Source of the DNA: an uncultured Lachnospiraceae bacterium
GTDB taxonomy: Bacteria; Bacillota; Clostridia; Lachnospirales; Lachnospiraceae
DNA length: 64,000 bases
Assembly: GCA_944377405.1 (NCBI GenBank)
Contig: CALWES010000001.1
Coordinates: forward strand, 248,001-312,000
Direction: 5' to 3'
Shown here: one piece after another, positions 10,643 through 17,430 of the stretch
Numbering within the stretch: the stretch's first letter is position 1
Layout: each line of letters begins with the position of its first letter
Position numbers and translations under genes: made by a program
Notes under the pieces: model-generated
What the model saw: the letters and a program-made list of their open reading frames with translations, nothing else
What the model was told of the DNA's origin: nothing
Databases searched by the model: none

Positions 10643-11991
10643 TGTTCCGCCTCCTGCTCGGAAAAGCTTCTCCTCCATCGGCTGCAAATCATGGGGATCT
10701 GGAAGGCCAGCATGGCGATCCAGCCCACGAAATTGGACCAGGCCAGGCATTCAAAGCCTCCCTGCAGCAGATGGATCATGATCCAGGCTGAAAGGAAACG
10801 CACCGACATATTGAGAGCCGTGCTGATGAGGGTTACCTTCAGATCCCCCAGTCCCCGGAAAAAGCCCTGAATGATATTGGTGGCTGCAGGCATAAAATAG
10901 AGAAAGGCAATAAGCTTCAGATAGGAGGTTCCCAGGCGTATCACCTCCTCCGAGCCGTCACTGACAAAAAGCTGCATGATGTTCCCGGCCCCGAAAAAGA
11001 CCAGAAGGGCCACTGCCGACGTATAGATCACCTGCAGGAAAATGGAGCTTAAGAATCCCCGCTTCATCCTGGCGGTCTTTCCTGCACCACAGTTCTGGGC
11101 CATGAAGGTGGTGGAGGCATGGGCGATATTCTGCTGCGGTGTCATGGCAAAATCGTCCACCCGGTTTATGGCTGTAAAGGCCGCAATAAAGGCCACCCCC
11201 TGCACGTTCACCACCGTCTGGACGCAGAGCTTTCCAAGCTGGATGCACATCTGCTGAAGGGCACTTGTGATGCCATAGGAAAAGGTCTGCTTCAGCAGGG
11301 GCAGATCGAAGATCCGCCACTTTTTCCCAAGGCACAGGATGGGGACTCTCTTTTTTACGTAGAACAGGCAGAAAAGGCAGCTGACCGCCTGGCTCATGAC
11401 CGTCGCTATGGCGCTTCCGGAGACACCCCACTGGAACCCCAGAATGAAAAGCAGGTCCAGCACCACATTCAGGAAGGCGCTGAGCATAAGGAAGTAAAGG
11501 GGAGCCCTGCTGTCCCCCAGGGCCCGCAGGGTATTGGAAAAGAAATTATAGACAAAGGTAAATACGAGACCGCCGTAAACGATCCGCAGGTATGCATCCG
11601 CAGGCTCCAGGATATCCTCCGGCACCTGCAGGAGCCGAAGCAGGGGACGGGATATCAGAAGGAGCAGCAGACTTATAACCGCGGAAAAAACAAGGCCGCC
11701 GATCATGGTGGTGCTGACCTGTCTTTCCAGACGGCCGTAGCGCTTTGCCCCGTACTGGGTACTGGTAAGGATCCCGGCTCCCATGCACATTCCGCTGATA
11801 AAGAGGATCATCAGGTTCATCACAGGCCCTGCACTTCCCACTGCAGCCAGGGCATCATCTCCCAGGAATTTCCCCACGATCACGGAATCTGCCGCATTAT
11901 AGGTCAGCTGAAAGAGATTCCCCAGCACCAGGGGGATCGTAAAGGCCGTAAGCTGCGGGATGATGGGCCCCTCCGTCATATCTTTTGTCAT
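10639..11991 (-). CDS. MATE family efflux transporter
   Basis: Multidrug and toxin extrusion protein, 450 residues with 12 predicted helices, exchanging Na+ or H+ for cationic compounds. Signature segments are FTIPLVLGNLFQLTYNAADS-type helix 1, VGKFLGDDALAAVGS, and the second-half equivalent ALQQMCIQLGKLCVQ then FAMTPQQNIAHASTTFMAQN. The substrate is unknown. AGGAGG lies 11 bases before the ATG. The stop overlaps the start of the YczE-like gene. It is not closely similar to the second MATE at 35559, so the two are not a recent duplication. Confidence 0.9.
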   Translation of the reverse strand: MTKDMTEGPIIPQLTAFTIPLVLGNLFQLTYNAADSVIVGKFLGDDALAAVGSAGPVMNLMILFISGMCMGAGILTSTQYGAKRYGRLERQVSTTMIGGLVFSAVISLLLLLISRPLLRLLQVPEDILEPADAYLRIVYGGLVFTFVYNFFSNTLRALGDSRAPLYFLMLSAFLNVVLDLLFILGFQWGVSGSAIATVMSQAVSCLFCLFYVKKRVPILCLGKKWRIFDLPLLKQTFSYGITSALQQMCIQLGKLCVQTVVNVQGVAFIAAFTAINRVDDFAMTPQQNIAHASTTFMAQNCGAGKTARMKRGFLSSIFLQVIYTSAVALLVFFGAGNIMQLFVSDGSEEVIRLGTSYLKLIAFLYFMPAATNIIQGFFRGLGDLKVTLISTALNMSVRFLSAWIMIHLLQGGFECLAWSNFVGWIAMLAFQIPMICSRWRRSFSEQEAEH

Positions 11992-12063
11992 AGGTCACTG
12001 CACCTCCTGTCCTTCCTTTGTTTCCATTGAAAACGGCACAGCCGGGAAGCCATGCCGTAATCT

Positions 12064-12091
12064 ATTATATACCTGTTTTTTGATTTTTAAA
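12064..12091 (-). promoter_or_regulatory. Possible promoter of the MATE-yczE operon
   Basis: TATAAT (complement of 12064-12069) with a weak -35 TTTAAA at 16 bp. It lies between ilvE and the MATE gene. Confidence 0.4.
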
Positions 12092-12104
12092 GGGAGCGGC
12101 TGTA

Positions 12105-13136
12105 TCAGGCGATCCGGTAGATCCATCCCTCCGGAGCCTCCACCGTGCCCAGCTGGATGCCTGTCAGAGTCTCATAGAGCTTCATGGTCACAGGACCCGC
12201 TTCCTCCATGCTCTTTCCGAAGACGATGTCCCTGCCATGGTCGTGGATCCTGCCCACCGGCGAGATCACTGCTGCAGTACCGCACATACCGCACTCGGAA
12301 AATTCCGGAAGCTCCGCAAACTCCACGGGGCGCTCCTCCACCTTAAGGCCCAGCATATGCTCTGCCACATATACCAGGGATCTTTTTGTAATGGAAGGAA
12401 GGATGCTGTCCGACTTCGGCGTCACAAAAGTCTTTTTATCCTGGGAGATGAAGAATACATTGGCACCTCCCGTCTCTTCCACATACTTTCTCCTGGCAGG
12501 GTCCAGATACAGGTTTTCCGTATAACCGGCCTTTGCCGCAACCTCATGGGCATGCATGCTCATGGCATAGTTCAGTCCTGCCTTGACGTGGCCGGTCCCG
12601 TGGGGAGCTGCCCGGTCAAAATCACTGACCATGATGGCAATGGGCTTTGCCCCTCCCGTGTAATAGGGGCCCACCGGCATGACGATCATCCGGAAGGTAT
12701 ATTCATCCGAAGGCTTTACGCCGATCACCGGTCCGGAAGCAAACATATAGGGTCTGATATAGAGGCTGGCTCCGCTTCCATAGGGAGGTACATAGGCCAG
12801 GTTAGCCTTTACCGTCTCCTCAAGGGCAGCCAGGAAGCGCTCCTTGGGGAAGGGCGGCATGCAGAGATACTCTGCAGAATTGTACATACGCTCCGCATTC
12901 AGATCCGGTCTGAAGCAGACGATCTCTCCCTTTGAGGTCTCATAGGCCTTCAGGCCCTCAAAGCATTCCTGACAATACTGGAGGATACCGGCACATTCAT
13001 TGATCCGCACCTCCGGATCGTCGGAAAGTCCTCCTTCACTCCAGGCGCCGTTCTTATATTCCGCCACATAACGTTTCTCACAGGGTCTGTATATGAATCC
13101 AAGGTGTTCCCAATCCAGATTTTTCAGTTCTCTCAT
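12105..13136 (-). CDS. ilvE: Branched-chain amino acid aminotransferase
   Basis: PLP enzyme of fold type IV that interconverts leucine, isoleucine and valine with their 2-oxo acids. 343 residues, the longer BCAT form. GHVKAGLNYAMSMHAHEVA contains the PLP lysine (motif usually KxGGNYA, here KAGLNYA), and ARRKYVEETGGANVFF, SDSILPSITKRSL and ECGMCGTAAVISPVG follow as expected. MRELKNLDWEHLGF is the family start, with AGGAGG upstream. It has its own promoter and no other ilv gene next to it, so it probably serves both synthesis and degradation. Confidence 0.94.
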   Translation of the reverse strand: MRELKNLDWEHLGFIYRPCEKRYVAEYKNGAWSEGGLSDDPEVRINECAGILQYCQECFEGLKAYETSKGEIVCFRPDLNAERMYNSAEYLCMPPFPKERFLAALEETVKANLAYVPPYGSGASLYIRPYMFASGPVIGVKPSDEYTFRMIVMPVGPYYTGGAKPIAIMVSDFDRAAPHGTGHVKAGLNYAMSMHAHEVAAKAGYTENLYLDPARRKYVEETGGANVFFISQDKKTFVTPKSDSILPSITKRSLVYVAEHMLGLKVEERPVEFAELPEFSECGMCGTAAVISPVGRIHDHGRDIVFGKSMEEAGPVTMKLYETLTGIQLGTVEAPEGWIYRIA

Positions 13137-13180
13137 CCTCTTATCCTCCTGCCGTTAGAATCAGTATCGTTTAGCTAATA

Positions 13181-13208
13181 ACTATACTCTTTTGTCGGCA
13201 GGATGCAA
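13181..13208 (-). promoter_or_regulatory. ilvE promoter
   Basis: TTGCAT (complement of 13203-13208), 16 bp, TATAGT (complement of 13181-13186). The leader to ilvE is under 45 nt, which leaves no room for a T-box. Confidence 0.65.
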
Positions 13209-13294
13209 GTTTTATCCTTTACTCCCGGCTTCCTTTTATAATATTTCCTTCTTTTTATAACCTGATCTTATATCTGCCATATCGAAGGATATAT

Positions 13295-13328
13295 AAAAAA
13301 CAGGACGGAGCACTCTGTCTCCGCCCTG
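13295..13328 (-). terminator. Terminator of the coiled-coil protein gene
   Basis: On the minus strand a 10-bp stem CAGGGCGGAG/CTCCGTCCTG (one G-U pair) is followed by six Ts. Confidence 0.9.
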
Positions 13329-13347
13329 CTGAAAGGACTTTCCTTTT

Positions 13348-14016
13348 TTACATTTCTTCCGTTACGTTTGCCTCATGCTTTTTAGCTTCTTCCCTGAGGC
13401 TCTCTGCGGACTTCTCCATGGCCTCCTGGGCTTTGGCCTGCAGTTCTGCTTCCTTTTCCTCCGCTTCCTGCTCCACCTCGTCCAGATTCTTCTGATACTC
13501 CTCCCGGATGTCGCTTACGGTATCCGTGATGGTATTCTTTACGTTCTCTACCGTGGTCTTGACTTCCTCAGGGCGAAGCTTCTCTCCAACCTTCGTGGAC
13601 ACACCACTGATCTTCTGACCCACGTCTGATGCCATTTCCTTCAGATTGCCCAGGACCTCGCTTTTGGCTGCCTCGGGATCCTCGTCATATTTGGCCTTCA
13701 TTTCCTTTACATGCTGAGCAGCACTCTGTCCTGCCGTTACGGCTATGCTTCCTGCATCCGCTGCAAGGCCTCCTGCCGCCTTGGCCAGATCTCCGGCTGC
13801 TGACTTGAAGCCCTCTTTATCCTTGGTGCTGATGGAGGTATAGGTACGCTTTGCAGCCTCCTTTACATCCCCCTTGCTTCCTTCGAACTCGTGGATGTCC
13901 TCCTCCGCAGCCTGTCTGAAATCCGTATAGTCCTTAAGATATTTGATAACGACTGCAGCACCTGCTGCCAGGACTGCCGCACCGATCAGTCCTCCGAAAC
14001 CCGATTTTCTTCCCAT
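13348..14016 (-). CDS. Coiled-coil envelope-associated protein, YtxH-like, function unknown
   Basis: 222 residues. A single N-terminal hydrophobic segment GLIGAAVLAAGAAVVIKYL (about 9-27) is followed by a highly charged, Ala/Glu/Lys-rich helical region to the end, with SDIREEYQKNLDEVEQEAEE as a clear coiled coil. This resembles YtxH/general-stress type proteins anchored by one N-terminal helix, but no catalytic motif is visible and I do not recognise a specific family. GGAGG is eight bases from the ATG. It stands alone with an extended -10 promoter bracketed by inverted repeats and has its own terminator, which suggests separate, perhaps stress-related, control. Confidence 0.8.
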   Translation of the reverse strand: MGRKSGFGGLIGAAVLAAGAAVVIKYLKDYTDFRQAAEEDIHEFEGSKGDVKEAAKRTYTSISTKDKEGFKSAAGDLAKAAGGLAADAGSIAVTAGQSAAQHVKEMKAKYDEDPEAAKSEVLGNLKEMASDVGQKISGVSTKVGEKLRPEEVKTTVENVKNTITDTVSDIREEYQKNLDEVEQEAEEKEAELQAKAQEAMEKSAESLREEAKKHEANVTEEM

Positions 14017-14061
14017 GGATCATACCTCCGTAAATTTATTTCATTCATTAAAATCAGTTTT

Positions 14062-14119
14062 ATTTTAGCACGTTCACGGGTATAAATAAAGATATTTTCC
14101 GTGAACTTTTCCGGAAAAG
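14062..14119. promoter_or_regulatory. Promoter with inverted repeats upstream of the coiled-coil protein
   Basis: Minus-strand extended -10 TGC-TAAAAT (complement of 14062-14070). GTTCACGG (14072-14079) and CCGTGAAC (14099-14106) form an 8+8 bp inverted repeat around the -35 position, and the perfect palindrome CTTTTCCGGAAAAG follows at 14106-14119. Operator-like; no known regulator is matched. Confidence 0.5.
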
Positions 14120-14144
14120 GATCCGAATTTTCTGAAATTTTTAT

Positions 14145-14167
14145 AAAATCTGCCCATTACAGATTTT
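14145..14167 (-). terminator. Weak terminator after cytidine deaminase
   Basis: AAAATCTG/CAGATTTT 8-bp stem with a 7-base loop overlapping the stop codon; AT-rich, followed by a broken T tract. Confidence 0.5.
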
Positions 14168-14636
14168 CCGGGCCAAAGCTTTCCGGCAGCAGCTCTTTTA
14201 AGGTAAATACCTTATAGTCTTCCTTTGATTTTGCCAGGATGATCTGAAAGGTCTCCGGATCCGTAAACTCCCGCATGACCTGACGGCACACACCGCAGGG
14301 CGGACAGTAGTCCGGAAGTCTTCCCGCCTTCCGATAGGCTTCCTGGGAAAGCCAGTCCTCTTTACAGCCAACCACCGCAATAGCGGAAAATCCTCTTTTT
14401 CCCCCGCAGACAGCCGTAAAGAAGGCGGTCCGCTCTGCGCAGTTTGTGGCGGGATAGGACGCGTTCTCGATATTGATGCCCTCCGTGATGCTTCCGTCAC
14501 TCCCAAGCAGTGCCGCAGCCACATGAAAGTGGGAATAGGGAACATAGGACTCCGGCAGCTTCCGGATAGCCCTTTCGATCAGTCCCTCGTATATCTCTTT
14601 TGCTCTGTTGTCCTGGATCTCATATCCGTACTTCAT
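14157..14636 (-). CDS. cdd: Cytidine deaminase
   Basis: Zinc enzyme that deaminates cytidine and deoxycytidine to uridine forms in pyrimidine salvage. The metal site is complete: NCAERTAFF (Cys ligand and catalytic Glu) and PCGVCRQVM (two Cys ligands). The substrate region SHFHVAAALLGSDG and NIENASYPATNCAER is also typical. The open frame extends to 14663, but GGAGG sits eight bases before the ATG at 14636, so MKYGYEIQDNRAKEIYEGLI is the likely start, giving 159 residues. That is longer than the usual 130-140 because of an extended C-terminal tail. It lies 25 bp past the terminator of the upstream structured RNA. Confidence 0.9.
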   Translation of the reverse strand: MKYGYEIQDNRAKEIYEGLIERAIRKLPESYVPYSHFHVAAALLGSDGSITEGINIENASYPATNCAERTAFFTAVCGGKRGFSAIAVVGCKEDWLSQEAYRKAGRLPDYCPPCGVCRQVMREFTDPETFQIILAKSKEDYKVFTLKELLPESFGPENL

Positions 14637-14660
14637 ATCCATTTCCTCCGGATCTGGGGT

Positions 14661-14687
14661 CAAAAAATGCAGGAGTCTCTCTCCTGC
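14661..14687 (-). terminator. Terminator of the structured RNA upstream of cdd
   Basis: GCAGGAG-AGAGA-CTCCTGC 7-bp stem (14669-14687) followed on the minus strand by A and six Ts. Confidence 0.92.
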
Positions 14688-14874
14688 CTCTTTTATAGAT
14701 CCCCAGAGTGCCGTCAGCTTATCAGTGACTCCCAGCCGAAGGCCAGGTGGGATCTCGCATGGACCGTTTCAGCCATCCGCTCAGGGCGGCCCGACATCCA
14801 CATCACAAATATAGAGTTCCCGTATGTCAGATTGTGGAAGTAAATTGTATAAGCTTAACGTACACCCCAGGTTT
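14662..14874 (-). ncRNA. Structured noncoding RNA, probable 6S RNA (ssrS-like)
   Basis: A gene-free transcription unit of about 210 nt with a near-consensus promoter and a strong terminator. Hand folding gives a rod: the 5' segment GGGGUGU-CGU-AGCUUAU pairs with AUAAGCU-ACG-GCACUCU near the 3' end (about 17 pairs); then comes a largely unpaired 5' side opposite a 3' side carrying the hairpin CCUGGC-CUUCG-GCUGGG; then an upper stem GGGAACUC/GAGAUCCC with a branched top. Closing stem, central bubble with a 3'-side hairpin and terminal stem is the architecture of 6S RNA, which binds sigma-A holoenzyme. Sequence alone does not prove it. Alternative: a cis-acting leader for cdd, whose start is just past the terminator. 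Confidence 0.6.
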
Positions 14875-14880
14875 GATATT

Positions 14881-14909
14881 ATCTTAGCACAAAAAATACG
14901 CAGTGGCAA
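14881..14909 (-). promoter_or_regulatory. Promoter of the structured RNA
   Basis: TTGCCA (complement of 14904-14909), 17 bp, TAAGAT (complement of 14881-14886) with TGC before the -10. Expected start near 14874. Confidence 0.8.
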
Positions 14910-14926
14910 CTTTTGAGGAAAAAGTT

Positions 14927-15437
14927 TCAATCGAAGTATCTGACCTTCTCCGGATCAAAATAGCCTCTTGCCGAGGGCTCCTCCTCCGGTACTCCAAGGG
15001 CGATGACCGCCATTGGCGTACTTTCTGCGGAAAACAGCTCCTTCATCCTTGCTGTCCGCTCTTCATTTGGGTAAATGCCGCACCAGCAGGTGCCGTAGCC
15101 CAGGTCCTCCGCCTGCAGCAGCAGGTTTTCGATAGCCGCACCGCAGTCCTGGGGCCAGAAAGCGCCGCATCTGCCCTCCTGCACCTCCGGCAGTCCGCAG
15201 ACGACGATGGCCATGGACGCTGTCTTAAGCATCTGGGTATAGGGGCTTACCTCCATGATCCGATCCATGAGCTCCCTGTTCGTCACCACCAGGAATTCCC
15301 AGGGACGAAGGTTCTGGGCACTGGGGGGCCATCATGGCCGCCTCCAGGATCTTTTCCACATCCGTCTTTGGGATCCGGGCGCCCTCCCGGTACTTCCGGA
15401 TACTTCTTCTTCCTCGTATGGCTTCCGATACGTTCAT
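14927..15437 (-). pseudogene. Nitroreductase family protein, frameshifted
   Basis: FMN-dependent nitroreductase-fold oxidoreductase split into two frames. The first part (ATG at 15437, MNVSEAIRGRRSIRKYREGA, AAGGAAGG seven bases upstream) runs to MMAP; the second continues from about 15320 in another frame as SAQNLRPWEFLVVTN and ends GYFDPEKVRYFD. Removing one base from the G6 run at 15323-15328 restores a single normal product of about 169 residues with both FMN-binding ends. So the gene is either recently inactivated, phase-variable through the homopolymer, or carries a sequencing error. The flanking coding is otherwise undamaged, which argues against an old pseudogene. Confidence 0.85.
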
Positions 15438-15521
15438 AATCACACCTTCCTTTCCTGGATCCTGAGTCTGATCCTTTCTTTGATTCTAGCACCCTGCCTG
15501 GGCCCTTTCAAGTCAAAATAC

Positions 15522-15550
15522 TTGACGCCCTTATGAAATTATGCTATATT
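15522..15550 (+). promoter_or_regulatory. Promoter of tRNA-Pro
   Basis: TTGACG (15522-15527), 17 bp, TATATT (15545-15550), about 45 bp before the mature tRNA. Confidence 0.8.
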
Positions 15551-15586
15551 ATCATGCGTTGCAATCGCGACAGCCCAACCCGAGAG

Positions 15587-15689
15587 CATTGAATGAGTAG
15601 TCGGGGTGTGGCCCAGCTTGGTAGGGCGCTTGATTTGGGATCAAGAGGTCGCAAGTTCAAATCTTGTCACCCCGAGTTATCATTCAATG
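15587..15689. repeat. 10-bp inverted repeat flanking tRNA-Pro
   Basis: CATTGAATGA (15587-15596) and TCATTCAATG (15680-15689) are exact reverse complements on either side of the tRNA, so leader and trailer of the precursor can pair and extend the acceptor stem. Confidence 0.75.
15602..15675 (+). tRNA. tRNA-Pro(UGG)
   Basis: 74-nt cloverleaf: acceptor CGGGGTG/CACCCCG with discriminator A, D arm GCCC...GGGC, anticodon stem CTTGA/TCAAG with loop TTTGGGA giving anticodon TGG, and T arm with GTTCAAAT. CCA is not encoded. It has its own promoter and terminator and is monocistronic. Confidence 0.96.
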
Positions 15690-15694
15690 GAGAA

Positions 15695-15732
15695 GTCCGG
15701 AGGGACCTGTAAAGGTCCTCCGGGCTTTTTTC
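15695..15732 (+). terminator. Terminator of tRNA-Pro
   Basis: CCGGAGG-GACC pairs with GGTC-CTCCGG around TGTAAA with one bulge, followed by GC and a run of Ts. On the minus strand there is no T tract, so it would not stop the kinase transcript. Confidence 0.88.
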
Positions 15733-15746
15733 TTTCCTGCAGGTCC

Positions 15747-17351
15747 CTATTCCACATCATTGGCCGCATCCAGGGTAAACCAGAAATAAACACCCTTTTC
15801 CCGGTTCTCCACGCCGCAGCTCTGGCCATGGGATTCCACGATGGCCTTTACGATGCTGAGGCCGATCCCGGAACCGCCGTATTCCCTGGTCCTGGCCTTA
15901 TCCACCTTAAAGAACTTATCCCAGATCAGAGGGATATCCTCCTCCGGGATCTGCTCTCCGTCGTTATAGACGCCGATCTTTACCCGTTTTTCCTCCGGCA
16001 GCGCCGTCACATCGATCAGGATATTCCTGTCTCCATCCAGGTGGTTCATGGCATTGTTGAAATAATTCGTGATCACCTCTTCGATCTTGAACTCATCCGC
16101 CCATACATTGGCCCTGTCCAGACCCGTAAGGCTGACCTTTGCTTCCTTGTTCCGGATCACCAGCTTCTGGGCCTCCAGGATGCTCCTGATGAGAGCCGTC
16201 ACGTCAAAATATCCGAACTCCACCTTATCGTTTCCGATCTCCAGATTGTTCAGGGAGGTGAGCTGCTTTACCATCTTATTCATCTTCTGGGCTTCATCCG
16301 CAATAACGCTGCAGTAATAGTCCCGGCTCTCTGCATCCTCCGCCATGCCCTCCGTAAGTCCCTCTGCATATCCCTGGATCAGGGCGATGGGGGTCTTCAG
16401 CTCATGGGAAACATTGGCAATAAAATCCTTCCGCATCTCATCGATCCGGTTTTTCTCGTCGATATCCTTCTTCAGCTCGTTGTTGGCAGTCTTAAGCTCA
16501 GCGATGGTCCGTTCCAGCTGCTCCGACATGGCGTTCATGGAGCGCCCCAGGACGCCGATCTCATCCCTGGAATTTCCTTCGTACTTTGCTTCAAAGTCCA
16601 GCAGGGTCATCTTCTCGGAAATATGAGCCAGACGGTTGATGGGCTTTGTGATGGCATTCGTTGTGATATATACCAGGACGCTTCCGAAGAGCAGCAGCAC
16701 CAGCCCCACCATAAGCAGAAAGCGGTTGGTGATGGCCACGCTGTCCTGGATCAGCGCCACGGGCATGGACATGATGAACTGGGTCTCTCCGTCGGTAAAA
16801 TAGCCCCAGCTCTCCAGATATGCCGTATCGGAACGGATATCCATGGACCGCTGGATACAGTAATAGTCATTTTCATAGATCGTCTCCGGAAGCATGGAGG
16901 GCTCTCTCTCTACGATGGGATTTCCGAAGATATCATTCTTCGGGAAATTTTCATTGATGAGGGCGTCCCTGTTTTCCATGTAAAAGCGCAGTTTTCTGCT
17001 GAGCCACTCCGCCTCCCTGGAGGTGGTGACGATGGAGGTCCCGTCCTTATCCACCAGCACCACGTTGATGTTGGAGTTATCGTTCAGCTTCCGGAAAGTG
17101 GCTACCACACTGGAATCGCCGCTCGGCTGGGCAAACTCCTCCGCCATGACCTGGTGAAGTGTCTTTCCCTCTGCCTCAGTCCTCCGAATGATCCCGTCCA
17201 CCGTATTGTATGCCGTCTCCAGTGTCTCGATCTTCTGATTCAGATAATAGCTTCCCAGAAACTGACTGTTGACCACGTACATGATAACGATGATCAGCGC
17301 CATGATACCGATAAAGATCAGCGTGAATCTTGTCCTGATGGAATCTCTCAT
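15747..17351 (-). CDS. Sensor histidine kinase (HAMP, HisKA, HATPase)
   Basis: Membrane sensor kinase of 534 residues. Order: TM1 about 10-30, extracellular sensor about 31-205, TM2 about 209-230, HAMP with NAITKPINRLAHISEKM, then HisKA with phospho-acceptor His at about 316 (FIANVSHELKTPIALIQGY), N box ITNYFNNAMNHL, G1 NDGEQIPEEDI and G2 GGSGIGLSIVKAI. ATG at 17351 has AGAGG nine bases upstream; TTG at 17357 is an alternative. No response regulator is adjacent; an orphan OmpR-type regulator lies at 42347. It directly follows the surface-protein operon but has its own extended -10, so it may be expressed with the operon and alone. Signal unknown. Confidence 0.92.
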   Translation of the reverse strand: MRDSIRTRFTLIFIGIMALIIVIMYVVNSQFLGSYYLNQKIETLETAYNTVDGIIRRTEAEGKTLHQVMAEEFAQPSGDSSVVATFRKLNDNSNINVVLVDKDGTSIVTTSREAEWLSRKLRFYMENRDALINENFPKNDIFGNPIVEREPSMLPETIYENDYYCIQRSMDIRSDTAYLESWGYFTDGETQFIMSMPVALIQDSVAITNRFLLMVGLVLLLFGSVLVYITTNAITKPINRLAHISEKMTLLDFEAKYEGNSRDEIGVLGRSMNAMSEQLERTIAELKTANNELKKDIDEKNRIDEMRKDFIANVSHELKTPIALIQGYAEGLTEGMAEDAESRDYYCSVIADEAQKMNKMVKQLTSLNNLEIGNDKVEFGYFDVTALIRSILEAQKLVIRNKEAKVSLTGLDRANVWADEFKIEEVITNYFNNAMNHLDGDRNILIDVTALPEEKRVKIGVYNDGEQIPEEDIPLIWDKFFKVDKARTREYGGSGIGLSIVKAIVESHGQSCGVENREKGVYFWFTLDAANDVE

Positions 17352-17403
17352 CCCCAATTGCCTCTTTTCTTCCCGGCTGTTCTCTTCCTGCCGTTTCCTT
17401 TGG

Positions 17404-17412
17404 ATTATAGCA
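17404..17412 (-). promoter_or_regulatory. Extended -10 promoter of the histidine kinase gene
   Basis: TGC-TATAAT (complement of 17404-17412), between the giant ORF stop and the kinase start; the -35 is poor, as is usual for extended -10 promoters. Confidence 0.55.
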
Positions 17413-17430
17413 CATAAGTATAGGCCATCG

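Noticed and set aside
12000..12060. Attenuator in the leader of the first MATE gene (ACGGCA/TGCCGT then TTTT)
   Set aside because: Six-pair stem with a long irregular loop and only four Ts; not strong enough to claim.
14662..14874. Riboswitch classes (cobalamin, FMN, c-di-GMP, THF, purine) for the structured RNA
   Set aside because: None of their conserved core sequences was found; the rod with a central bubble fits 6S RNA better.
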